This document shows, piece by piece, positions 1-8,650 of a stretch of DNA of 32,513 nucleotides. This DNA comes from Neisseria sp. HMSC077D05 (GTDB lineage Bacteria; Pseudomonadota; Gammaproteobacteria; Burkholderiales; Neisseriaceae): positions 5,906 to 38,418 of the forward strand of contig KV796991.1 of NCBI GenBank assembly GCA_001809325.1, written 5' to 3'. Below the pieces are notes generated by a model, which saw only the letters and a program-made list of their open reading frames with translations, ran no database searches and had not been told where the DNA came from. The translations under genes were made by a program, and so were the position numbers. Each line of letters begins with the position of its first letter. Position 1 is the stretch's first letter.

Positions 1-28
1 CTTGTCCTGATTTAGTTAATCCACTATA
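1..28. repeat. Terminus of a Correia-type repeat (CREE), cut by window edge
   Basis: The first 28 bases end in GTTAATCCACTATA, the complement of the Correia-element terminus TATAGTGGATTAAC, and are preceded by CTTGTCCTGATTT, which matches the usual subterminal part of these Neisseria miniature elements. Only this end is inside the window; the rest lies to the left. It sits 3 bases from the stop codon of the GNAT-like gene, so it may act in the 3' end of that transcript. Identification is from memory of the family consensus. Confidence 0.7.
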
Positions 29-31
29 TGT

Positions 32-1120
32 TTACAGTTTGTATTTAATCAGGATTTTTTTGTAATACCCCTGGCTCAATGCGTGTAACAGCTTCCAAAT
101 AAGCCGGCGCGCAGGTCGGAGATGGGACGTATAGACCGCCATATATTCGATTTCAGGGACTGCGCCGCGTACTCTTTTGAAATCGGGCGCACCCGAACTG
201 AAATTTAAAGGGACACCTGCTTCGATACAGGTTTGCATAGAACGCGTCATGCAGCGACGGTATAGGGCATCACTTTGCGGCTTGGCATCATCGTAGCCAA
301 CGATGGGTGAAGTTGCATTATCGCTGTCGATGACAACGCCTGATACGCCGGCACTTTCACCGGTTTCGCTGTCACGCAGTAGAAATAAATTCAAGATCTT
401 GCGCGATACGGCTTCGCGCATAAATTCAACGGTAAATTGTACGTTTTCTTTGGAATATTTGTGCAGATACAAACGGTTGTACCAATGCACCGCCACTTCA
501 AAATCCGCATCGGGGCTGTCGGCACTCAAGCATTCAAAAACGTAACGCCCGTCGTTAAATATCTTACGGTCGCGCTTGGTATTGGCTTTTGCCATGACTG
601 CCTGCCAATCGTCCATGATATAAACCTGCCGCGTCACAATCATTTTCCAACCGAGTTGCTCCAGACGTTCAATCAAGTCCTTATGCTGGCGCGGATTGAG
701 CGAACGGATGGACAACGCATGTTTCGACCATTTTGCGACGGCGGTTTGGGTCAGTTTCGACATTGAGGTCGTCTGAAAAGTCTCGGAGAAGCTATTGGTA
801 GAGAGGCAATAATTGTTCAACGTCACCATGCGGTCGATTTGATTCAGCCGCAGCATGCCGCTTAACGCCGACAACAAACCGGACGCAAGCATACGCTGCC
901 CGACGGGCAACTTGACCAACTCGTCTTTCGCATAATCCACGATTGCCGAATGCGGCGACGCAGTAAAGCAATTCGGCGTTATCCTGTCGATGACCGTGCA
1001 GGGAATCTCCAAACCGCCAATATTCAAAATCTCGGCGCGGGCGTTCATATTGGCAAACAGGCGTTGCAGCGGGATGTCTCGGAACAATGCCGCAAATTCG
1101 TGGGACAAATCAGTTTTCAT
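32..1120 (-). CDS. GNAT/FemAB-like acyltransferase-fold protein
   Basis: The product has 362 residues. The C-terminal half looks like a FemAB/GNAT-type acyltransferase: a strand pair around LFLLRDSETGESAGVSG, then near residues 300-330 the blocks NFSSGAPDFKRVRG and EIEYMAVYTSHL. In peptidoglycan-type and BioF2-like acetyltransferases, such blocks close the acyl-acceptor site. The substrate cannot be read from the sequence. I chose the ATG at 1120; a TTG five codons upstream (1135) is possible. The ATG overlaps the last 11 bases of the ATP-grasp gene (ATGAAAACTGA), so translation is probably coupled. No signal peptide or clear membrane helix is seen, and the tail is basic. An uptake sequence at 766-778 is inside the gene and encodes FQTTSM. 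The pairing with an ATP-grasp ligase suggests a two-enzyme modification of a small molecule or peptide; that is inference. Confidence 0.75.
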   Translation of the reverse strand: MKTDLSHEFAALFRDIPLQRLFANMNARAEILNIGGLEIPCTVIDRITPNCFTASPHSAIVDYAKDELVKLPVGQRMLASGLLSALSGMLRLNQIDRMVTLNNYCLSTNSFSETFQTTSMSKLTQTAVAKWSKHALSIRSLNPRQHKDLIERLEQLGWKMIVTRQVYIMDDWQAVMAKANTKRDRKIFNDGRYVFECLSADSPDADFEVAVHWYNRLYLHKYSKENVQFTVEFMREAVSRKILNLFLLRDSETGESAGVSGVVIDSDNATSPIVGYDDAKPQSDALYRRCMTRSMQTCIEAGVPLNFSSGAPDFKRVRGAVPEIEYMAVYTSHLRPARRLIWKLLHALSQGYYKKILIKYKL

Positions 1121-2225
1121 CGCCGTCAAACTCAATATCGAAAGTGCTGGCGCTGGTTAAAGGTTTATGGTGTCGAATGCTGCGCCACATCATTTCGCCC
1201 AATGCCAGCCATTGCGCATAGAAAGGCAAATCGGCAATCACATCATCGGCTCGGCGGAAGTCCTGCCAAAGCGACGACCATTTCCCCTCTTTCCAAGCCT
1301 TGTAACCGAAAAGCAGCGGCAAGGTCGCGCCGACCCGTAAAGGCTTGAATGGCGCGTTGTGTTCCCGTTGCTGTAAATCCCCTGCCCCGTCAAATATCAA
1401 ATCCTCGCGTAAAAGATGCAGGCCGCTGGTCGCGCGGGGGTTGCATTCCAACAGCCACAAATCGTTTCCGTCATCAATAAAGTCAAAAGCCGCCTGTCCG
1501 TGATACGCGTTTTGCTCGGCAAATTTCGTCACAAATTCGTCCAAACGCGGGTTGGAAAGCGGCTCGAAATAGGTCGATGCCGAATCATTGAGCAGGTAGC
1601 GCGGGCGGTAGGCGGCATGCGCCAACACTTTGCCGTGTTCGCAAATCACATAATTGCACACCCCCTGCCCCGTAATGAAATCCTGCTGCACCCAAGGATA
1701 ATCCGTACCGATATGGATGTTTTTCAGACGACCTTCCGTTACGCCGCGTATCACGGAACGCCCGAAACGCGAATAAACAGGCTTCAATACCGTTTTCTTT
1801 ACGCTGTCGCATTCGACTTCGCCAACCGACGTGATTCGGCGCGTAGCCGGAAAACGCACCGCCGTATCCTGCGGCATCCGCTCGAAAAAACGGAATTTGT
1901 CATGCAGGGTGAACAGCGTTTCATTATCCGGCATCCAACATTTGGCGCGCTCCGATTCCGGCAAATCCAGCCTCGCCAAATAAAAAATGTCTTCACAAGT
2001 CGGAATCACACAATCCGCCTGCGCCACCAATTCCGTCATAGCTCGCGCATAGCCGGCGAAATCCAAACGCGGCGCAGGAATGCGGCGGTACTCGCCCAAT
2101 CCGGCAAAAATACCGACGGGGAAACGCAGGCTGTCGCAAAACACGGCCTGATGCCCGCCGCGCTTGGCAAACCGCGCCCACTCCAACGCAACGGGCGCAC
2201 GGGGAGAAGTGATGAGGATGTTCAA
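1110..2225 (-). CDS. ATP-grasp superfamily enzyme (TTG start)
   Basis: The product has 371 residues and an ATP-grasp carboxylate-amine ligase layout. An N-terminal Rossmann-like part begins MNILITSPRAPVALEWAR and continues to ADCVIPTCEDIFYLAR (about 70-85). The ATP-binding lysine region is KPVYSRFGRS (148-157). The metal/phosphate motif LLECNPRATSGLHLL (258-272) is the classic ExNPR of the fold. Such enzymes activate a carboxylate as acyl phosphate and couple it to an amine or thiol; the substrate is unknown. The start is TTG at 2225 because AGGAAG lies six bases upstream and the protein aligns from there. An upstream in-frame extension to 2483 exists, but it runs through an uptake-sequence hairpin (2303-2342) and has no family character. 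The gene ends inside the start of the GNAT-like gene, forming a two-gene operon. An uptake sequence at 1732-1744 encodes EGRLKN. Confidence 0.85.
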   Translation of the reverse strand: MNILITSPRAPVALEWARFAKRGGHQAVFCDSLRFPVGIFAGLGEYRRIPAPRLDFAGYARAMTELVAQADCVIPTCEDIFYLARLDLPESERAKCWMPDNETLFTLHDKFRFFERMPQDTAVRFPATRRITSVGEVECDSVKKTVLKPVYSRFGRSVIRGVTEGRLKNIHIGTDYPWVQQDFITGQGVCNYVICEHGKVLAHAAYRPRYLLNDSASTYFEPLSNPRLDEFVTKFAEQNAYHGQAAFDFIDDGNDLWLLECNPRATSGLHLLREDLIFDGAGDLQQREHNAPFKPLRVGATLPLLFGYKAWKEGKWSSLWQDFRRADDVIADLPFYAQWLALGEMMWRSIRHHKPLTSASTFDIEFDGDEN

Positions 2226-2302
2226 TTTTGTCTTCCTGAAACGTTTGACTTTGCATCGATAATTTATGTCGTCAGAATGACAGTGTATCACATTGTCAAA
2301 AA

Positions 2303-2342
2303 AGGTCGTCTGAAAACGGGATGAACCGTTTTCAGACGACCT
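2303..2342. repeat. Inverted pair of DNA uptake sequences (hairpin)
   Basis: AGGTCGTCTGAAA at 2303-2315 and its complement at 2330-2342 form a 17-bp perfect stem (2303-2319 with 2326-2342) around a 6-base loop. Such pairs in Neisseria serve in DNA uptake and often as terminators. Here it lies about 80 bases upstream of the ATP-grasp start, not behind a gene, so a terminator role would serve whatever once lay to its right. Confidence 0.85.
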
Positions 2343-2491
2343 GTATACCCTGCCTCCAAACTCTCTGTCGCATTCCCGATATGCCCTACGGAAAATAGGA
2401 CGAATCAGTAAACAGCTTGCAAGCCGTTTCTTTGCTTCTCCACTCAAACTTTGCGGATAGTCAACTATGGTACTGATAGCCACTTGCCAGC

Positions 2492-2890
2492 ATGTATGTT
2501 TTAAAACATAATGACCCCGCTTATCTATACCAGATGCTTCACAACAACAATACCATCCCTCAGCAAATCGCGCCCACCCTACTCTTCCGACAACATCCCC
2601 TGCGCGTTTTTACTGATGACACGTTACTCAAAACCGTCTGAAAACAAATGTTTGAACGCTACGCTTTCTATCCGTGACAAGCGCGGAAAATGGTTTTATC
2701 CGACTGTTATCCAAGTAAGGACGCCTCCTCTTTAATTGAATTCCTTAAACAATTTCTTGCCGTTTCGCAGCCGGATGTTCTCTCACAAACCGACTTCATC
2801 ATAACGATGATTATGGTTTAACCGCTGCCTGCGTTACCGAAATTGCGCCGATGGGGCTGAATTGCCCGAACTGTTGATTAAAAAATAGCT
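2492..2890 (+). pseudogene. Possible decayed ORF in the 2226-3068 gap
   Basis: The 840-base gap between the ATP-grasp gene and the MFS gene holds no intact gene that I can support. On the plus strand an ATG at 2492 opens 49 codons, stopped at 2641. Coding-like stretches then continue in shifting frames: ERYAFYP near 2652-2672, SLIEFLKQFLAVSQPDVLSQ near 2729-2788, and TEIAPMGLNCPNC near 2838-2876. This could be a small gene broken by several frameshifts and stops. I do not recognise a family, and chance open frames remain possible. Confidence 0.25.
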
Positions 2891-2908
2891 TAGTGTGATG
2901 TGGACATC

Positions 2909-2950
2909 AGGTCGTCTGAAAACGTCTTCTGTCTTCGTTTTCAGACGACC
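2909..2950. repeat. Inverted pair of DNA uptake sequences upstream of the MFS gene
   Basis: AGGTCGTCTGAAA at 2909-2921 pairs with TTTCAGACGACC at 2939-2950. The stem extends through AACG/CGTT with an 11-base loop. It stands about 120 bases before the transporter start and may terminate incoming transcription; no poly-T run follows. Confidence 0.8.
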
Positions 2951-3068
2951 CCTGACCCGCGCAACTCAACATCATGCGCTGTCACAACACGCCCCTTTTA
3001 TCGGTATCCATCGATCGATGATGTTTACCGAAACCGGTTTTATTACAAAAAAACGAAAGGACTACCTC

Positions 3069-4421
3069 ATGTCGGACAATACGCAACCTACGCGGCAGGG
3101 CTTGCCCTCGCTGCCGAAAAGCACGATTTGGATGCTCAGTTTCGGCTTTCTCGGCGTTCAGACGGCCTTTACCCTGCAAAGTTCGCAGATGAGCCGCATC
3201 TTCCAGACGCTCGGCGCCGACCCGCACAGCCTCGGCTGGTTCTTTATCCTGCCGCCGTTGGCGGGGATGCTGGTACAGCCGATTGTCGGTCATTACTCCG
3301 ACCGCACTTGGAAGCCGCACTTGGGCGGCCGCCGTCTGCCGTATCTGCTTTACGGCACGCTGATTGCGGTCATCGTGATGATTTTGATGCCGAACTCGGG
3401 CAGCTTCGGCTTCGGCTATGCGTCTCTGGCGGCTTTGTCGTTCGGCGCGCTGATGATTGCGCTGTTGGACGTGTCGTCGAATATGGCGATGCAGCCGTTT
3501 AAGATGATGGTTGGCGACATGGTCAATGAGGAGCAGAAAAGCTACGCCTACGGGATTCAGAGCTTCTTGGCGAATACGGGCGCGGTTTTGGCGGCGATTC
3601 TGCCGTTTGTGTTTGCGTATATCGGTTTGGCGAACACTGCCGAGAAAGGCGTCGTGCCGCAGACCGTGGTCGTGGCGTTTTATGTGGGTGCGGCGTTGCT
3701 GGTGATTACCAGCGCGTTCACGATTTTCAAAGTGAAGGAATACGATCCGGAGACCTACGCCCGCTACCACGGCATAGATGTGGCGGCGAATCAGGAAAAG
3801 ACCAACTGGATCGAACTCTTGAAAACCGCGCCTAAGGCGTTTTGGACGGTTACTTTGGTGCAGTTTTTCTGCTGGTTCGCCTTCCAATATATGTGGATTT
3901 ATTCCACAGGCGCGATTGCGGAAAACGTCTGGCATGCGACCAATGCGTCTTCCGTAGGCTATCAGGAAGCGGGCAACTGGTATGGTGTATTGGCGGCGGT
4001 GCAGTCGGTTGCGGCAGTGATTTGTTCGTTTGTATTGGCAAAAATCCCCAACCGATACCATAAGGCGGGTTATTTCAGCTGTCTGGCTTTGGGCGCACTC
4101 GGCTTTTTCTCCGTTTGCTACATCAGTAACCAATACGCGCTGGTGTTGTCTTACACCTTAATCGGCATCGCTTGGGCGGGCATCATCACTTATCCGCTGA
4201 CGATTGTGACCAACGCCTTGTCGGGCAAACACATGGGCACTTACTTGGGCTTGTTCAACGGCTCCATCTGTATGCCCCAAATCGTCGCTTCGCTGTCGAC
4301 CGTCAAATTGTTCCCGATGCTGGGCGAGTTGCAGGCCAATATGTTCTTGGTAGGGGGCGTCGCCCTGCTGCTGGGCGCGTTTTCCGTGTTCCTGATTAAA
4401 GAAACACGCGGCGGCGCATAA
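3069..4421 (+). CDS. MFS sugar transporter (probable maltose uptake)
   Basis: The product has 450 residues and about 12 hydrophobic helices, typical of the major facilitator superfamily. The GxxxDR-like loop between helices 2 and 3 is visible as GHYSDRTWKPHLGGRRLPYL, as in the SLC45/sucrose-maltose branch. The start is ATG at 3069 with GAAAGGA seven bases upstream; an open extension to 2895 passes through an uptake-sequence hairpin and is not coding. The next genes encode maltose phosphorylase and beta-phosphoglucomutase, so the substrate is very probably maltose, taken up by proton symport across the inner membrane; this is inferred from context. In meningococcus I recall an aldose 1-epimerase gene between the equivalent genes; here there is none. 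Confidence 0.88.
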   Translation: MSDNTQPTRQGLPSLPKSTIWMLSFGFLGVQTAFTLQSSQMSRIFQTLGADPHSLGWFFILPPLAGMLVQPIVGHYSDRTWKPHLGGRRLPYLLYGTLIAVIVMILMPNSGSFGFGYASLAALSFGALMIALLDVSSNMAMQPFKMMVGDMVNEEQKSYAYGIQSFLANTGAVLAAILPFVFAYIGLANTAEKGVVPQTVVVAFYVGAALLVITSAFTIFKVKEYDPETYARYHGIDVAANQEKTNWIELLKTAPKAFWTVTLVQFFCWFAFQYMWIYSTGAIAENVWHATNASSVGYQEAGNWYGVLAAVQSVAAVICSFVLAKIPNRYHKAGYFSCLALGALGFFSVCYISNQYALVLSYTLIGIAWAGIITYPLTIVTNALSGKHMGTYLGLFNGSICMPQIVASLSTVKLFPMLGELQANMFLVGGVALLLGAFSVFLIKETRGGA

Positions 4422-4434
4422 TTTTCTTCATTTA

Positions 4435-4466
4435 TCGGCAGGAGGGTCGTCTGAAACTTCTGCCGA
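4435..4466 (+). terminator. Hairpin with an uptake sequence in its loop
   Basis: TCGGCAG (4435-4441) and CTGCCGA (4460-4466) form a 7-bp stem. The loop contains GGTCGTCTGAAA (4445-4456), a near-perfect uptake sequence. It lies 13 bases after the transporter stop. There is no T-run, so it is probably an attenuating or processing hairpin between the transporter gene and mapA. Confidence 0.45.
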
Positions 4467-4542
4467 CGCTTTATCCGATTGAATAAGACGAACCGTATTC
4501 CAAAACGGTTTGCCATAAAACCATCAAAACAGGAGCTTTACG

Positions 4543-6801
4543 ATGTATACAAGAATCATGGAAATCAGCCCTTGGACGCTGCGTTCGGCAAAACTGGAAA
4601 AAGAACACAAACGGCTGCAAGAGAGCCTGACCAGCTTGGGCAACGGCTATATGGGTATGCGCGGCAGCTTTGAAGAAACCTATTCCGCCGACAGCCACTT
4701 GGGCACCTACATCGCCGGCGTGTGGTTCCCCGACAAAACCCGCGTCGGCTGGTGGAAAAACGGCTACCCCAAATATTTCGGCAAAGCCATCAACGCGCTC
4801 AATTTCAGCAAAGTCAGAATCTTTGTTGACGGGCAGGAAGTGGATTTGGCGAAAAATGACGTTACCGACTTCTCCGTCGAACTCGATATGCAGCACGGCG
4901 TGTTGCGCCGCTCGTTCACCGTATTCGGCGTGCGTTTCGATGTGTGCAAATTCCTGTCCGTCGCGCAAAAAGAACTGGCGGTTATCCGCTGGGAAGCCGT
5001 ATCCGTTGACGGAAAAACCCACCAAGTCCGCATCGATTCCATCATCGACGCCGACGTGAAAAACGAAGACTCCAACTACGAAGAAAAATTCTGGCAGGTA
5101 TTGGACAAAGGCGTTTCAGACGACCGCTCCTACATTGCCACCCAAACCGTCGCCAATCCCTTCGGCGTGGAACAATTCATCGTCAACGCCGAGCAAACCT
5201 TCGCCGGCAGCTTCAAATCCCTCGGCGGCAGCCAAACCGACTGGCAGGTCTCCAATTCTTTTGAAGCCGAAGTCGGCGGCACGCCCGAAACCTTTGAAAA
5301 ACGCGTGATTGTTACTACCAGCCGCGATTATCAGGGCTTGGAAGCGGTGAAAGCCGCAGGCCGCGCCTTGTCGGAAAAAGTCGCAGGCGTTGCGTTCGAA
5401 ACCTTGTTGGACGCGCACAAAGCGGGCTGGCTGCACCGTTGGGAAATCGCCGACGTGGTCATCGAAGGCAGCGACGAAGCGCAGCAGGGCATCCGCTTCA
5501 ACCTGTTCCAACTGTTCTCCACCTACTACGGCGAAGACGCGCGCCTGAACATCGGCCCCAAAGGCTTTACCGGCGAAAAATACGGCGGCGCGACCTATTG
5601 GGACACCGAAGCCTATGCCGTGCCGCTCTACCTCGCACTGGCGGAACCCGAAGTTACCCGCAACCTGCTGCAATACCGCCGCAACCAACTGCCGCAGGCG
5701 CAACACAACGCACGCGAACAGGGCTTGGCGGGCGCACTCTATCCGATGGTAACGTTTACGGGCATCGAGTGCCACAACGAATGGGAAATCACCTTCGAGG
5801 AAATCCACCGCAACGGCGCGATTCCTTACGCCATCTACAACTACACCAACTACACCGGCGATGAAAGCTATCTTGCCAAAGAAGGCTTGGAAGTCTTGGT
5901 CGAAGTGTCCCGCTTCTGGGCGGACCGCGTCCACTTCTCCAAACGCAACGGCAAATACATGATTCACGGTGTAACCGGCCCGAACGAATACGAAAACAAC
6001 ATCAACAACAACTGGTACACCAACACCCTCGCCGCATGGGTATTGGACTACACCCGCGAAGCCTTGGCGAAATACCCGCGTCCGGATTTGAACGTGAGCG
6101 CCGCCGAGCTGGAAAAATGGGCGGACATCAGCGCGAATATGTACCGTCCGCATGACGAAGAACTCGGCGTATTCGTGCAGCACGATGGCTTCCTCGACAA
6201 AGACATCCGCCCCGTGTCCGCACTTTCGCCCGACGATTTGCCGCTCAACCAGAAATGGTCGTGGGACAAAATCCTGCGTTCGCCCTTCATCAAACAGGCG
6301 GACGTATTGCAAGGCATCTACTTCTTCGGCGACCGTTTCAACATGGACGAAAAACGCCGCAACTTCGACTTCTACGAACCGATGACCGTGCATGAAAGCT
6401 CGTTGTCGCCTTGTATCCACGCCATCCTTGCCGCCGAACTGGGCAAAGAAGAAAAAGCCGTGGAAATGTACCAGCGCACCGCCCGCCTGGACTTGGACAA
6501 CTACAACAACGACACCGAAGACGGCCTGCACATCACCTCCATGACCGGTTCGTGGCTCGCCATCGTCCAAGGTTTCGCCCAAATGAAAACTTGGGGCGGC
6601 AAACTCAGCTTCGCCCCGTTCCTGCCGAGTGCGTGGACAGGCTATGCCTTCCACATCAACTACCGCGGCCGTCTGATTAAAGTCGCCGTCGGCAAAGAAA
6701 ACGTCGTCTTCACCCTGCTCAAAGGCGAGCCGCTCGATTTGCAGGTGTACGGTAAAGACATCACGCTCAACGGCAGCCACACCGTCGCGTTGGAAAAATA
6801 A
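4543..6801 (+). CDS. mapA: Maltose phosphorylase, GH65
   Basis: The 752-residue product splits maltose with phosphate into beta-glucose-1-phosphate and glucose in the cytoplasm. It has full family length: an N-terminal beta-sandwich (about 1-270), a linker, an (alpha/alpha)6 barrel (about 310-680) and a short C-terminal sheet. The barrel shows [16 protein letters not shown] (351-366) and [12 protein letters not shown] (475-486), whose Glu482 matches the catalytic general acid of GH65 phosphorylases; the phosphate-binding [11 protein letters not shown] is also present. Trehalose and kojibiose phosphorylases share the fold, but the transporter/pgmB context favours maltose. ATG at 4543 has AGGAG seven bases upstream. 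pgmB follows after 12 bases. A one-base-short uptake sequence (5114-5125) is inside the gene and encodes VSDDR. Confidence 0.95.
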   Translation: MYTRIMEISPWTLRSAKLEKEHKRLQESLTSLGNGYMGMRGSFEETYSADSHLGTYIAGVWFPDKTRVGWWKNGYPKYFGKAINALNFSKVRIFVDGQEVDLAKNDVTDFSVELDMQHGVLRRSFTVFGVRFDVCKFLSVAQKELAVIRWEAVSVDGKTHQVRIDSIIDADVKNEDSNYEEKFWQVLDKGVSDDRSYIATQTVANPFGVEQFIVNAEQTFAGSFKSLGGSQTDWQVSNSFEAEVGGTPETFEKRVIVTTSRDYQGLEAVKAAGRALSEKVAGVAFETLLDAHKAGWLHRWEIADVVIEGSDEAQQGIRFNLFQLFSTYYGEDARLNIGPKGFTGEKYGGATYWDTEAYAVPLYLALAEPEVTRNLLQYRRNQLPQAQHNAREQGLAGALYPMVTFTGIECHNEWEITFEEIHRNGAIPYAIYNYTNYTGDESYLAKEGLEVLVEVSRFWADRVHFSKRNGKYMIHGVTGPNEYENNINNNWYTNTLAAWVLDYTREALAKYPRPDLNVSAAELEKWADISANMYRPHDEELGVFVQHDGFLDKDIRPVSALSPDDLPLNQKWSWDKILRSPFIKQADVLQGIYFFGDRFNMDEKRRNFDFYEPMTVHESSLSPCIHAILAAELGKEEKAVEMYQRTARLDLDNYNNDTEDGLHITSMTGSWLAIVQGFAQMKTWGGKLSFAPFLPSAWTGYAFHINYRGRLIKVAVGKENVVFTLLKGEPLDLQVYGKDITLNGSHTVALEK

Positions 6802-6813
6802 GGAGGGCGCAAA

Positions 6814-7479
6814 ATGACTTTTACCGCAGTCCTCTTTGACCTCGACGGCGTCATCACCGACACCGCCGAATACCACTACCGCGCATGGAAAAAGCTCGCC
6901 GAAGGGCTGGGCATCAGCATCGACCGCAAGTTTAACGAGCAGCTCAAAGGCGTGTCGCGCGACGATTCGCTCAAACGCATCCTCGCGCACGGCGGCAAAA
7001 CCGTCGGCGAAGCCGAGTTCGCCGAACTGACCCGCCGCAAAAACGACAACTACTTGGAGATGATTCAGGCGGTCAAACCCGAAGACGTGTATCCCGGCAT
7101 TTTGCCGCTGCTGGAAGCATTGAAAGCAAACGGCAAAAAAATCGCCCTCGCGTCCGCCAGTAAAAACGGTCCGTTCTTACTGGAACGCATGGGGCTGACC
7201 CACTTCTTCGACGCCGTCGCCGACCCTGCCGCCGTCGCGCATTCCAAACCCGCCCCCGACATCTTCCTCGCCGCCGCCGAGGGCGTGGGCGCAGACATCC
7301 GCCGCTGCATCGGCATCGAAGACGCCGCCGCCGGCGTCGCCGCCATCAAAGCCGCCGGCGCCTTGCCCATCGGCGTAGGCAAAGCCGAAGACTTGGGCAG
7401 CGACATCGCGCTGGTCTCCGGCACCGCCGAGCTGACCTACACCTACCTGCAAAACGTGTGGGCACAGTCGGGCAGGTAA
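6814..7479 (+). CDS. pgmB: Beta-phosphoglucomutase
   Basis: The 221-residue product converts beta-glucose-1-phosphate, made by maltose phosphorylase, into glucose-6-phosphate for glycolysis or the pentose and Entner-Doudoroff routes. It is a HAD-family enzyme with all motifs: [10 protein letters not shown] with nucleophile Asp9 and acid/base Asp11, SASKNG with Ser114, Lys145 in SKPAPD, and GIEDAAAG with Glu169/Asp170 for magnesium. A helical cap follows motif I. Start ATG 6814 has AGGAGG seven bases upstream, and only 12 bases separate it from mapA, so the two are co-translated from one message. The transcript probably ends at the uptake-sequence hairpin 30 bases downstream. Confidence 0.95.
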   Translation: MTFTAVLFDLDGVITDTAEYHYRAWKKLAEGLGISIDRKFNEQLKGVSRDDSLKRILAHGGKTVGEAEFAELTRRKNDNYLEMIQAVKPEDVYPGILPLLEALKANGKKIALASASKNGPFLLERMGLTHFFDAVADPAAVAHSKPAPDIFLAAAEGVGADIRRCIGIEDAAAGVAAIKAAGALPIGVGKAEDLGSDIALVSGTAELTYTYLQNVWAQSGR

Positions 7480-7508
7480 AGCGTGTCAGGTAAAGTGTTA
7501 ATGAAGTA

Positions 7509-7553
7509 AAAAGGTCGTCTGAAAACAGGATTTTGGTTTTCAGACGACCTTTT
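7509..7553 (+). terminator. Uptake-sequence pair acting as terminator of mapA-pgmB
   Basis: Perfect 18-bp stem (7509-7526 with 7536-7553) built from AGGTCGTCTGAAA and its complement, extended by A/T pairs, with a 9-base loop. On the plus strand the second arm ends in TTTT and is followed by G and TTT. It stands 30 bases after pgmB. Confidence 0.85.
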
Positions 7554-7589
7554 GTTTCTCTTACACCCAGACAAAATTTGCCGCAACGG

Positions 7590-7624
7590 TTTCAGAATGT
7601 GCGACCTCTTAGCGGGACGACCTT
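7590..7624 (+). repeat. Dispersed repeat, degenerate copy 1
   Basis: TTTCAGAATGTGCGACCTC (from 7590) followed by TTAGCGGGACGACCTTT is a diverged copy of the element found well preserved at 8017-8069 (opposite orientation), 8651-8700 and 13388-13440. It lacks the GAAACTCG end. With the 8017 copy it frames the tandem repeat block as an inverted pair. Confidence 0.6.
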
Positions 7625-7670
7625 TCAGAAGATTTTTTGCGAAACCTGAATGTAAGCCTGCGGCTTACCG

Positions 7671-7930
7671 CCCTCTCCCTAACCCTCTCCCACAGGGAGA
7701 GGGGACAAAATTGGCTGAAAATCCAAAAATGGCTGGGTTTCGGTATCCTCAATCCCTCTCCTGCGGGGAGAAGATACAAATTGGCTGGAAATCCCAAACA
7801 CGGTTGGGTTTCGGCATCCTCAATCCCCTCCCCCGCGGGGAGAAGGGACAAATTGGCTGGAAATCCCAAACATGGTTGGATTTCGGTATCCTTAATCCCC
7901 TCTCCCCGTGGGAGAGGGCTAGGGAGAGGG
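7671..7930. repeat. 71-bp tandem repeat array with inverted ends
   Basis: Three units lie at 7683-7753 (71), 7754-7824 (71) and 7825-7896 (72), with a truncated fourth at 7897-7930. Each starts with a CCCTCTCC.../GGGAGA hairpin and continues with ACAAATTGGCTGGAAATC and TTTCGGTATCCTCAAT. The outer borders CCCTCTCCCTAACCCTCTCCC (7671-7691) and its near-complement (7910-7930) match at 20 of 21 positions, so the whole array could fold as one large hairpin. Open frames across it on both strands are repeat artefacts. It fills most of the 620-base gap between pgmB and the ClbS-like gene, which holds no gene. Confidence 0.8.
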
Positions 7931-8016
7931 TAGCGAACCGTCAGGTTTGCTTTTTACAATCCTTGGTTTTGCAGAAGCTCTATCCGAAAACTCCTAACTT
8001 GTTCAAGAACGGCAAA

Positions 8017-8069
8017 AGGTCGTCCCGCCAAGAGGCTGCGCACTCTGAAAACGAGCAAAACGAGTTTCG
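8017..8069 (-). repeat. Dispersed repeat, copy 2 (inverted relative to copies 1, 3, 4)
   Basis: Fifty-three bases begin AGGTCGTCCCGCCAAGAGG and run through CTGCGCACTCTGAAAACGAG to GAGTTTCG. The start resembles the first eight bases of an uptake sequence. Its complement recurs at 8651-8700 and 13388-13440. It lies 33 bases beyond the stop of the ClbS-like gene. Confidence 0.75.
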
Positions 8070-8101
8070 ATAAAACAAATAGAGGTAATTTCTCTAAAAA
8101 A

Positions 8102-8626
8102 TCACTCATCCGCCCTATTCCTCACCTCCCTTTTCCACTTCCGAATCTTAGTACGAAAATTGGTGAACGGGGCGACTGTGTTGATATGTATCCACTTCCA
8201 CAACGGCCATTGCGCGGCAGTTTCCGCCCATTTTCTCTGCCCTGCAAGAAACAGCTCATCTTCGCTCAAACTCTTTATCCACTCACACAATTCGGCGGTT
8301 TTCCCGCGCAGCATCGCTTGTTGTTCCGCCAAAGTGTAAACGCTGTAAACTTGATAGAAACGTTGGTATAAACCGCCCAAGTTGTTCCATTTGAAGCCTT
8401 CGGCAGGCGTATGCACCTCTTCGCCCGCCTGTTCACGCCGTTCCCAATCCAGCAGGGAACTGACCCAGCCCAGTTGGTAGGACAAATGTTCCGAAGGGGT
8501 TTTGCCGCCGTCCGCCGTACGGATATTCCGCGCGCTTTCGGGTATATCGGCGAACTCGGCGAGATACTTATCCAAGGCCGTCTGAACGGCATCCAATAAT
8601 GCTTGTTTGTTTGGGTAATTTCTCAC
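8102..8626 (-). CDS. ClbS/DfsB-family four-helix protein
   Basis: The 174-residue protein reads as a DinB-like/ClbS-DfsB (old DUF1706) member. It has an N-terminal KQALLDAVQTALDKYLAEF helix, the SYQLGWVSSLLDWE core helix, KWNNLGGLYQRFY, and the C-terminal WPLWKWIHINTVAPFTNFRTKIRKWKR tail typical of the family. ClbS itself protects against colibactin by hydrolysing its cyclopropane warhead; most relatives have no known substrate. The start is GTG at 8626 with GGGA a few bases upstream (weak). It is a single gene flanked on both sides by inverted copies of a dispersed repeat (8017-8069 and 8651-8700), which suggests it arrived or moves as a small cassette. It is transcribed in the same direction as the ABC permease upstream. 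Confidence 0.8.
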   Translation of the reverse strand: MRNYPNKQALLDAVQTALDKYLAEFADIPESARNIRTADGGKTPSEHLSYQLGWVSSLLDWERREQAGEEVHTPAEGFKWNNLGGLYQRFYQVYSVYTLAEQQAMLRGKTAELCEWIKSLSEDELFLAGQRKWAETAAQWPLWKWIHINTVAPFTNFRTKIRKWKREVRNRADE

Positions 8627-8650
8627 GGAAGTTCCCTCTGCTTGTTTTAG

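Noticed and set aside
2226-2483. N-terminal extension of the ATP-grasp protein
   Set aside because: It crosses an uptake-sequence hairpin and has no family sequence; TTG at 2225 has a strong ribosome site.
2982-4133. Open frame opposite the MFS transporter
   Set aside because: Arg/His-rich antisense shadow; the sense gene is clear.
5116-6990. Very long antisense frame opposite mapA
   Set aside because: Shadow of a well-identified GC-rich gene; its composition (Val/Phe/Ala/Gly-rich) is typical of antisense translation.
7671-7930. CRISPR array
   Set aside because: Units are tandem 71-bp copies without unique spacers, and no cas genes are present.
7552-8073. Long open frames on both strands across the tandem repeat block
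   Set aside because: They are read-through of the 71-bp repeats and the dispersed repeat; no ribosome site and no family character.
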